A DNA stretch of 10,628 nt from Candidatus Symbiobacter sp. (GTDB taxonomy: Bacteria > Pseudomonadota > Alphaproteobacteria > Elsterales > Elsteraceae). Where the stretch lies: contig JASGCR010000049.1 of assembly GCA_030054015.1 (NCBI GenBank), forward strand, positions 1 to 10,628. Reading direction: 5' to 3'. Made by a program: the position numbers and the translations under genes. Below the pieces are notes generated by a model. It was not told the DNA's origin, did not search any database, and was given only the letters and a program-made list of their open reading frames with translations. Below are positions 4,745 to 10,628 of the stretch, in pieces (position 1 is the first letter of the stretch; the number at the start of each line of letters is the position of its first letter).

Positions 4745-7648
4745 CTAACTGAATTTTCCCAATGAATCCGCCATTTTTTCCATACCCGCCATACCCGCCA
4801 TACCCGCCTGATGTGGAGGGCGACCATTCCCCCACCGGGCAATGACCTCGATAAATTCCTCGTGCCGCATGGGTTTGGCAAGATAATCATCGAAACCTTG
4901 TGCCAGCAACTGGCCGCGCAATTCGGCGTAAGCATGGGCGGTCAAAGCAATAATCGGCAACCCGTCATAATCGGCATTGCCACGAATCTGGCGCGTTGCC
5001 GCCTCGCCATCCAATTCGGGCATTTGCAAATCCATCAGCACCAAATCGAATTTGGTCAAATTCAAGGCCGCCAAGGCCTCGTTGCCATTATTGGCCGTGA
5101 TCACGTGATGCCCCAGTTTTTGCAACATGGTTTGGACGACGGTTTGGTTGATCCAATTATCTTCGGCCAGCAACACGGTTAAATTTTTCTCTGGCAACAT
5201 TTCCCCTGGCAATTTTTCCGGATTCTGATCTGGGGCCTGGACTCCCGCCCCGATCCGGGGCGCGTCGGGCGGCAACGCCAGGTCGCTGACCGCTGGGGTT
5301 GGTTTTAGGCCGGGCCTGGCGGGTGACGCGGACAAAGTGGGTTTCGCCACCGGCGATGCGGTCGATGCGGTCGAGGCGGTCGTCAGAACCGGGGCGAGGT
5401 TAGGCCTCGGTTTGGCATGATATTGCCGCCAAACCTGAAGAATCATGCGATTGCTCAAAGGCCGCGCCAAGGTCAGGTCATGTTCCACCGGCAACAAGGC
5501 GGTTTCCGGATCGATTTTGCCCGCCGCGACCAAACGCACCAATCCGCCGCCGCTCAACCGCCGCAACTGGTTTAGTTCATCCGCGCTTAAGGCCAGATTA
5601 TCCTCAACCACCACCAAATAACCCGCCTGTCCCGCAACCGACGCGACTGCCGGTAATTTTTGCCGCCAATCGGCGGCAATCTCCACCTCATGCCAGGCCA
5701 CGCGCAAATCCTGGGCGCAAGCTTGAAACAAACGGCGGGTGGCGGTAAAGGGCGATAATAAAATAATGCCCGAAGGGGGAGGCGCATCCTGCGACGCGGT
5801 GGTGAGGGCAAAAGTGGGGGCAAGAGTGGGGGCAAGGGTTGGGGTTGGGGTTGCAGGCAATGATACCGGCAATGAAAATCGAAAGACCGACCCCACCCCT
5901 TCGCACGAGGTACAACTAATGCTGCCGCCCATTAATTCAATTAATCTTTTGCTGATCGACAGGCCGAGGCCGGTGCCGCCATATTGACGCGTAATCGTAC
6001 TATCGGCCTGGCTGAAACTTTGGAACAAATTGGCCTGGAATTGTTCCGCAATGCCAATCCCGGTATCGGCGATTTCGAACCATAACAATCCCATGACCTC
6101 GTCGCTTGGCGGAGTGGTTTCAACCAATTCCTTACTAAAACTCACGCGCAATTCGACGCTGCCTTTGTGGGTAAATTTGATGGCATTGCCCAATAATTGC
6201 GACAAAATCTGCGACAATCGAGCGGGATCGCCCGCGATCACCACATTTTTGCCTTCTTCGCATGGGGGTGTCGCTTGGCCCAAAATCTCCGGCGCCAGGT
6301 AACACGTGAAATCGAGGCCTTTTTCCTGGGCGGCGGTGGCGAAATTGCGCCAGGCCTCCTCAACCAAATCGCTCAGGGTGAATTTAACCTTTTGAATCAC
6401 CAAGCCGCCGCGTTCTAAATTCGACACGTCAAAAATATCATTAATCACCAATAACAGCGACCGCGCCGAGCGTTCAATCAAATTCAGATAATGATGTTGT
6501 TGCCGGGTTAAATTGCTGTCGGCCAATAACGCCCCCACCCCGATAATACCATTTAAGGGGGTGCGGATTTCATGGCTCATATTATTCAAAAATTGGGTTT
6601 TAACTTGGTTGGCTTGGATGAGCATTTGGGCAAAGCGGGCTTCGCGGCGCAAGGAATGGCTGCCCATGCCGGCCATCACGAGCATGAGGGTTCTCATCGC
6701 CAAAGCGAACCCAATATAGGACATGCGGGCGGTATAATATCGTGAAAACAACCGCCGCTCTTCAATGCCGGTCAGGACATAAACACCAAAATCGGGCAAA
6801 TATTCATAGATATACAGCCGGCTGAGCCCATCTTCGGGGCTTTTGCCGAACCAGGCCCCGCTTTTTGATTTGGCCATAGCCAGGAACAATTGTGATAAAG
6901 CAATCGACAGATCATAAGATTTTTCCGCATCGCGTGACCGCGCCAAAATCCGACCATCCAGACTGACCAGGCTCATGACCGATGCGGAATCTTGATCCAT
7001 GTCATGGAAAACCTTGGCGAAATGTTCCGGATTCAGCGGCACTGGCCTTTTGACCGCATGGTCGGTCGGGGTGAGCCAGATAATCCATTGCCCTTCACTA
7101 TCTTGTTCGGGCGGACTCAGTTGAAAATGAGGGGTCGCGGCGGGTTGAGTTGGTTGGGTTGGTTGGGTTGGTTGGGTTGGTTGGGTTGGTTGCGGTGGGT
7201 TGCTTGCCATGCCCGGCATATCGTCCATATGCCCCATGCCAGACATATCATGGATCATGGTCTTGGGATTGGTTTTGGCTTCGGAGTATGGCCTGGCGGC
7301 ATCGTCAAGATTTGGCGTGGTTTCTGACCTTAACAACGCCGCCGCCGCCATCAAATTACGATTAACATATTCGCCAAAAGCCCGATTGAGATGAGTCACC
7401 GTATGTTTGGCTTCGTTGGCATCGCGGTTGTAATCATTGTCAATTAAATAAGCCACCGCCGCCCACATCAGCAACATCAACAAAAAAATCCTATTCCACA
7501 CCCGATTCGACAATGCCACCAAGCGGCGCGGGTCAAGCGCGTCGATTTTGGGCTTGTGACTTGGGTCGGCTGGCCGAATCCCCCCCTTGACCCAAAAAAT
7601 CATGGGTTGGGTGATCGCGCGGAAAAAGGGCAAAATAGGACGGAACAA
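4745..7648 (-). CDS. Hybrid sensor histidine kinase with receiver domain and His/Met-rich sensor region
   Basis: The product has about 967 residues. It is a membrane sensor that should autophosphorylate on His and pass phosphate to its own Asp. TM1 is about 52–69, the extracytoplasmic region 70–306 and TM2 about 307–327. HisKA carries H359 in NNMSHEIRTPLNG. The ATPase domain shows N488 (LLGNAIKF), DTGIG (528–532) and GGTGLGL (557–563). A degenerate receiver-like segment (about 626–745) lacks the acidic pocket and has ARP instead of the Lys motif. The C-terminal receiver is complete: E829/D830, D873, T903, K925. No Hpt domain is present, so a separate phosphotransfer partner is expected. The sensor part contains MIHDMSGMGHMDDMPGMA (131–148) and a (PTQ)5 linker (154–168). 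The TTG at 7648 has GGGGA upstream. The ATG at 7603 is an alternative start with a poorer site. The gene follows tmk by 119 bp and ends in its own terminator. Confidence 0.9.
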   Translation of the reverse strand: MFRPILPFFRAITQPMIFWVKGGIRPADPSHKPKIDALDPRRLVALSNRVWNRIFLLMLLMWAAVAYLIDNDYNRDANEAKHTVTHLNRAFGEYVNRNLMAAAALLRSETTPNLDDAARPYSEAKTNPKTMIHDMSGMGHMDDMPGMASNPPQPTQPTQPTQPTQPTQPAATPHFQLSPPEQDSEGQWIIWLTPTDHAVKRPVPLNPEHFAKVFHDMDQDSASVMSLVSLDGRILARSRDAEKSYDLSIALSQLFLAMAKSKSGAWFGKSPEDGLSRLYIYEYLPDFGVYVLTGIEERRLFSRYYTARMSYIGFALAMRTLMLVMAGMGSHSLRREARFAQMLIQANQVKTQFLNNMSHEIRTPLNGIIGVGALLADSNLTRQQHHYLNLIERSARSLLLVINDIFDVSNLERGGLVIQKVKFTLSDLVEEAWRNFATAAQEKGLDFTCYLAPEILGQATPPCEEGKNVVIAGDPARLSQILSQLLGNAIKFTHKGSVELRVSFSKELVETTPPSDEVMGLLWFEIADTGIGIAEQFQANLFQSFSQADSTITRQYGGTGLGLSISKRLIELMGGSISCTSCEGVGSVFRFSLPVSLPATPTPTLAPTLAPTFALTTASQDAPPPSGIILLSPFTATRRLFQACAQDLRVAWHEVEIAADWRQKLPAVASVAGQAGYLVVVEDNLALSADELNQLRRLSGGGLVRLVAAGKIDPETALLPVEHDLTLARPLSNRMILQVWRQYHAKPRPNLAPVLTTASTASTASPVAKPTLSASPARPGLKPTPAVSDLALPPDAPRIGAGVQAPDQNPEKLPGEMLPEKNLTVLLAEDNWINQTVVQTMLQKLGHHVITANNGNEALAALNLTKFDLVLMDLQMPELDGEAATRQIRGNADYDGLPIIALTAHAYAELRGQLLAQGFDDYLAKPMRHEEFIEVIARWGNGRPPHQAGMAGMAGMEKMADSLGKFS
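4781..4807. repeat. 9-bp tandem repeat in the kinase C-terminus
   Basis: CATACCCGC is repeated three times in tandem. On the minus strand it encodes the in-frame GMAGMAGM stretch near residues 949–956 of the kinase. Changes in copy number would keep the reading frame. The plus-strand unit resembles the ATTACCCGC motif of the palindrome 480 bp away, which may be coincidence. Confidence 0.7.
7145..7189. repeat. 9-bp tandem repeat encoding (Pro-Thr-Gln)5
   Basis: A TTGGTTGGG-type 9-mer is repeated five times, with one slightly diverged copy at the left end. It encodes PTQ x5 in the kinase sensor region, between the His/Met-rich segment and the next folded part. Because the unit is three codons, slippage would lengthen or shorten the linker without a frameshift. 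Confidence 0.85.
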
Positions 7649-7705
7649 ATTATCCCCAGACTTTCGGTTATGGTAAGCATAACGCGAAAATCATTACGCA
7701 TTTAA

Positions 7706-7721
7706 GTTAATTATTGGTTAG
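7706..7721 (-). promoter_or_regulatory. Possible CtrA-like box upstream of the kinase
   Basis: On the minus strand the sequence reads CTAA, seven bases, then TTAAC. This differs by one base from the alphaproteobacterial CtrA consensus TTAA-N7-TTAA. It lies about 58 bp before the TTG start of the kinase, a sensible promoter position in this AT-rich intergenic stretch. CtrA would link the gene to the cell cycle or motility programme. This is inference from one short match. No clear -35/-10 pair was found. Confidence 0.25.
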
Positions 7722-7767
7722 CGGCGGCAAGAGGCGGCAAGAGGAGTCGTCATTCCCCCACCTGCCA

Positions 7768-8418
7768 TTACCAACTAAGCCGGGCCGCGACCTCGGCGGC
7801 AATCTGCGCCGCCAAAGTCATTTCCGGCAGGCAGGCATCCAGCACCACGCAACGCTCAGGCTCGGCGGCGGCAATGGCCAGATATTCTTGCCGCACCCGT
7901 TCATGGAAATCCGCCGCTAATTTTTCGTGCCGCGAGGGTGTCTCGCCGCGCGCCGCCGCCCGTTTGCGACTCCGCGCCAATCCCATCTCGACCGGCAGAT
8001 CCAAGATAAAGGTTAAATCCGGAGGGGTAACGCCGATTTGCGCGGTCAATAAGGTGATAAATTGGCGATCCAGGCCGCGCCCCGCCACCTGGTACGCAAA
8101 AGTCGAATCGCTAAAGCGGTCGCACAACACGATCTGCCCGGCGGCCAAGGCCGGGGCCACCCGCGCCAGCCAATGTTCGCGCCGCGCCGCCATGAATAAA
8201 AACAACTCGCTGATCGCATCCAGGGTGAAATTTGCGTCCATTAACAAAGCGCGAATCGACTCCGCGCTGGCGATGCCGCCTGGCTCGCGCGTGACCAAAT
8301 GGGGTTGGAATTTTTGCTGTAAAAAATCAGATAAATGGCTGATTTGCGAGGTTTTTCCCGCCCCATCGCCGCCTTCAAAACTGATAAAAAACGAACGTCG
8401 TACCATCAATTTTTTCAT
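7768..8418 (-). CDS. tmk: Thymidylate kinase
   Basis: The 216-residue enzyme phosphorylates dTMP to dTDP with ATP in the cytoplasm, an essential step of dTTP synthesis. The P-loop GGDGAGKT is at residues 16–23 and the TREPGG motif at 43–48. CDRFSDSTFAYQ (99–110) is the DR-F/Y motif, and an Arg-rich LID region (about 149–165) ends in TPSRHEKL. The length matches the family. The ATG at 8418 is chosen because it overlaps the dacA stop codon as ATGA and has GGAAA upstream. An open frame to 8499 exists but runs into dacA coding sequence. Overlap with dacA implies one operon with translational coupling. In many alphaproteobacteria holB follows tmk; here a sensor kinase follows instead. The gene appears intact. 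Confidence 0.95.
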   Translation of the reverse strand: MKKLMVRRSFFISFEGGDGAGKTSQISHLSDFLQQKFQPHLVTREPGGIASAESIRALLMDANFTLDAISELFLFMAARREHWLARVAPALAAGQIVLCDRFSDSTFAYQVAGRGLDRQFITLLTAQIGVTPPDLTFILDLPVEMGLARSRKRAAARGETPSRHEKLAADFHERVRQEYLAIAAAEPERCVVLDACLPEMTLAAQIAAEVAARLSW

Positions 8419-9683
8419 GGCGATTTCCGTTCGCTGGATAATTTGCCGGGTTCTGGCATTTTTATGAATTCGACCATCCGATACCAGGTTTGTTGCCACA
8501 GGCGGCTGAGAAAATTGGCGGAATCGACGGGACTGGCGGTCACCACCGGATAGGTAAATTCCTGGCCGCCGGGCAGGCGCAAGGTCAAATTGGCGACCTC
8601 GGCCCCGGCCGCCATCGGGGCGCGATAAGGCGCATGATAGCGGATCACCGAACTGATTTCGTCCCGGCTATTACGCGGCACCGTTACCTTGATCGGGCGC
8701 GAGACCGTGAGTCCAACCCGCGCCACATTGCCCAACCAAACCGGCACAAAATCAATCACCTGCCCCGCTTCGACCACGGTGATGTTATCAAATTCGCGGA
8801 ACCCCCAATTTAAGATTTTTTGGCTTTCAATCGACAAAGCCTGTTTCGTGGCCAGGCCATTCACCACCAAAATCAACCGCCGCCCGTCACGCAGGGCCGA
8901 GGCGACCAAGCCATAGCCCGCCTTTTCGGTATGGCCGGTTTTTAAGCCATCCGCCCCGCTCTCGCTGACAAACAATAAAGGGTTACGGTTTTTTTGCGCT
9001 TGTTGGTTATAGGTAAATTCCGTCTCGCCAAAATAACGATAATATTGCGGATAATCATGAATAACGTGCCAGGCCAAAACCGCCAAATCCCGCGCCGTGG
9101 TGTAATGATCCTGGGTGGGATAGCCGGTGGCATTGGCAAAGCGGGTACCCATGAGGCCCAAATCAGTGGCTTTATTATTCATTAACGTAACAAATTGTTC
9201 AACCGATTGGGACAAACCCTCGGCGACGGCAATGGCGGCATCATTGCCGGATGTCACCACGATGCCGCGAAATAATTCTTCGATGCTGGGGCTGCCGCCG
9301 GGCTTTAGGTGCATGGTGGAGCCATCCGTGCCAGGCCCGCCTCTTTTCCAGGCATTTTGGCTGACGGTAAAGCGATCCTCTAATTTGACGCGCCCGTCTT
9401 GCAACTGTTCTTCGAGCAAATAGGCCGTCATGATTTTAGTCATGGAAGACGGAAACATCGGCGCGTCACCGGATTTTTCATATAACACGGCCCCGGTTTC
9501 ATAATCCGCCAACACCGCATATTTGGCCGTGGTGCTAAGGGTCGGGTATGGTGCCGCGCCCGCTGCCGCCCCCGCCCATCCCGTCACCAGCGTCACGATG
9601 AACCCCACAACCGCCGCCGGTCTCACCCTTGTCCGCCCCCCTAATCGTCCAACTAGGTTTCGGATGCTCGCCTCGCCCCCCAT
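8415..9683 (-). CDS. dacA: D-alanyl-D-alanine carboxypeptidase (PBP5/6 type, peptidase S11)
   Basis: The 422-residue periplasmic enzyme removes the terminal D-Ala from peptidoglycan pentapeptides. Numbered from the ATG at 9683, the catalytic motifs are SMTK (S80–K83), SGN (145–147) and KTG (248–250), all present. A signal peptide is likely: basic residues, a hydrophobic stretch at about 23–38, and an AAAGAA cleavage region near residue 44. A PBP5 C-terminal beta domain spans roughly 300–385, followed by an amphipathic helix (NFLSRLWQQTWYRMVEFI) that would anchor the protein to the inner membrane. I prefer the start at 9683 because AAGGAAG lies 7 nt upstream. The ATG at 9707 has no comparable site. 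The stop overlaps tmk by 4 bp. The symbol could equally be dacC or dacF. Confidence 0.93.
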   Translation of the reverse strand: MGGEASIRNLVGRLGGRTRVRPAAVVGFIVTLVTGWAGAAAGAAPYPTLSTTAKYAVLADYETGAVLYEKSGDAPMFPSSMTKIMTAYLLEEQLQDGRVKLEDRFTVSQNAWKRGGPGTDGSTMHLKPGGSPSIEELFRGIVVTSGNDAAIAVAEGLSQSVEQFVTLMNNKATDLGLMGTRFANATGYPTQDHYTTARDLAVLAWHVIHDYPQYYRYFGETEFTYNQQAQKNRNPLLFVSESGADGLKTGHTEKAGYGLVASALRDGRRLILVVNGLATKQALSIESQKILNWGFREFDNITVVEAGQVIDFVPVWLGNVARVGLTVSRPIKVTVPRNSRDEISSVIRYHAPYRAPMAAGAEVANLTLRLPGGQEFTYPVVTASPVDSANFLSRLWQQTWYRMVEFIKMPEPGKLSSERKSP

Positions 9684-9849
9684 TCTGATCTTCCTTTGCT
9701 GTGACATAATTTTGGGTCAACACGCGGTCATATTAGGCAAATTTTATGGTTATCGCAAGCGGCTTGCGGTAATTTTGACGCGATAAGAGATTAGGTTGTG
9801 TTACGAAAAAATTTGTTTTATGGTGCCTCGGTCAAGGGGACAGCGAGAT
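9684..9849. promoter_or_regulatory. Divergent promoter region between dacA and the TPR gene
   Basis: These 166 bases separate two divergent genes, so both promoters should lie here. A palindrome is centred at 9761: CGCAAG and CTTGCG around CGG, extended by further pairs to 9751–9771. It could be an operator or a short terminator-like hairpin. On the plus strand TTGACG (9775–9780) could be a -35 box, with only a weak -10 about 18 bp downstream. The GCAAGCGG core also appears inside the large palindrome at 4389–4396. Confidence 0.4.
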
Positions 9850-10488
9850 ATGAGCGATATATTAAAAGAAATCGAAGAAGATTTGCGGGCTGAACGCCTG
9901 CGGGTCTTGTGGCAGAAATACGGCAAATGGCTGATTGCGGCGGTGATCCTGGTCGTGTTGGCGGTCGTGGGTTTTGTTGCCTGGCGGCAATGGGACCTTG
10001 AGCAGCGTACGACCCAGCAAGCCGAATTGACCGCCGCCCTGCAATTGGCCGACCAGGGCAAACTTGAGGATGCGGCGGCGGCTTTGGCCAATTTATCCGC
10101 CCATGCGGTGCCGATTTACGGGGCTTTGGCCGATTTCAACCGCGCCGCGATTTTGCAAAATCAAGGCAAAATCCCGCAGGCCTTGACTTTATATGACACG
10201 ATTACCGAACGCGGCGATTATCCGCCCGCCTTGCGCGATCAGGGGCGGTTATTCTCCGCCTGGCAGCGATTAAGCCTTGAAAAACCCGATAAAATCGAGC
10301 ATCGTCTGAAACCGCTTTTGACCAACGATCATCCTTTGCGGTTTTCCGCCCGCGAAATTTTGGCGATGTCTTACCGCCTCGCCCGTGACCAGGATATGGC
10401 CAAGAAATTGCTGACCGCCAACCGGGATGATGCGGCGGCACCCGCCGCCCTGCGCGAGCGTATGGGACAATTCTTGGCCGTGCCGTGA
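9850..10488 (+). CDS. Single-pass membrane TPR protein, YfgM/TPR_21-like
   Basis: The 212-residue product has a short charged N-terminus (MSDILKEIEEDLRAERL), then a transmembrane helix at about residues 26–45 (WLIAAVILVVLAVVGFVAW), then a helical repeat region outside the membrane with TPR-like helices such as AALQLADQGKLEDAAAAL and FNRAAILQNQGKIPQAL. This architecture matches the TPR_21/YfgM family. In E. coli YfgM is an accessory partner of PpiD and the Sec translocon. In alphaproteobacteria such genes often lie next to bamB and der, but the downstream side is cut by the window. The ATG at 9850 is chosen over 9796 because MSDILKEIEEDL is the typical family start. The Shine-Dalgarno is weak (GCGAG). 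The gene is transcribed away from dacA. Confidence 0.82.
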   Translation: MSDILKEIEEDLRAERLRVLWQKYGKWLIAAVILVVLAVVGFVAWRQWDLEQRTTQQAELTAALQLADQGKLEDAAAALANLSAHAVPIYGALADFNRAAILQNQGKIPQALTLYDTITERGDYPPALRDQGRLFSAWQRLSLEKPDKIEHRLKPLLTNDHPLRFSAREILAMSYRLARDQDMAKKLLTANRDDAAAPAALRERMGQFLAVP

Positions 10489-10511
10489 GGGGCGTTGAGT
10501 TATGTCAAAAA

Positions 10512-10556
10512 GACTTATTCAGACTGACCTCCCCTTCCCGTAGGAAGGGGAGGTCA
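10512..10556. repeat. Palindromic repeat copy R5 with conserved flank
   Basis: The flank motif GACTTATTCAGA (10512–10523) is followed by a perfect 14-bp stem, 10525–10538 with 10543–10556, around the loop CGTA. It is the best-preserved relative of the decayed copies at 62–77 and 2218–2237. It begins 24 nt after the TPR gene stop codon. It could act as an mRNA-stabilising or terminating hairpin, although no U-tract follows. Confidence 0.8.
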
Positions 10557-10577
10557 ACGTGGATTTACTAATCTAGA

Positions 10578-10605
10578 CCCCCCCTTCCTGCTTAGGAAGG
10601 GGGGG
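10578..10605. repeat. Palindromic repeat copy R6
   Basis: Seven C then TTCCT (10578–10589) pair perfectly with AGGAA then seven G (10594–10605), loop GCTT. The core is identical to the reverse complement of the copies at 15–42 and 2414–2441. Its right flank ATAGAAAA also follows the copy at 2265–2292, so homology extends beyond the hairpin. Together with R5 it forms a pair in the host intergenic region after the TPR gene. Confidence 0.85.
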
Positions 10606-10628
10606 ATAGAAAAGCTAGAATTTTTTGC

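Noticed and set aside
4205..4835. Several short open frames in the palindromic region
   Set aside because: They translate purine-rich repeats and palindromes (Lys-rich runs and mirrored peptides), with no domain and no convincing start site.
7874..8467. 197-codon plus-strand open frame opposite tmk
   Set aside because: It is the antisense shadow of a clear thymidylate kinase, with Arg/Ser-rich composition typical of such shadows.
15..10605. Palindromic repeats as a CRISPR array
   Set aside because: The copies are irregularly spaced, occur in both orientations, and have no equal-length unique spacers or cas genes nearby.

Overview
The window looks like bacterial chromosome, most probably from an alphaproteobacterium of moderate GC content. 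The reasons are the dacA–tmk pair with an ATGA overlap, a YfgM/TPR_21-type membrane protein, and a possible CtrA-like box. The species cannot be named from this stretch. Host genes lie on the right, a large sensor kinase in the middle, and phage packaging genes on the left.

Right part (about 7.77–10.5 kb): tmk (thymidylate kinase) and dacA (D-alanyl-D-alanine carboxypeptidase) form a tight minus-strand operon. A single-pass TPR_21/YfgM-like protein is transcribed divergently from dacA. In many alphaproteobacteria tmk is followed by holB and metG. Here the next gene is a hybrid sensor histidine kinase of about 967 residues (4745–7648). Its predicted extracytoplasmic part carries a His/Met-rich segment and a (Pro-Thr-Gln)5 linker encoded by a 9-bp tandem repeat.

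Left part (97–4193): three minus-strand genes in the order small-terminase-like, large terminase, P22-type portal. This is the DNA-packaging module of a tailed phage or prophage remnant, and it runs off the left edge. No integrase, capsid or lysis gene is visible.

The most unusual content is non-coding. First, a family of perfect 12–14 bp hairpins (core CCCTTCCT and AGGAAGGG around a 4-nt loop) occurs at six places or more, around both the phage genes and the host TPR gene. Second, a run of five consecutive hairpins bounded by inverted copies of that repeat fills the gap between terL and the portal gene, and a decayed copy supplies the portal Shine-Dalgarno. Third, a separate element at about 4.23–4.50 kb, between the kinase and the terminase genes, has a 25-bp perfect outer inverted repeat enclosing three long perfect hairpins, with the 8-mer ATTACCCG in alternating orientation four times. 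It can be drawn as a four-way cloverleaf, with mutually exclusive alternative pairings. A clear intrinsic terminator for the kinase transcript lies beside it.
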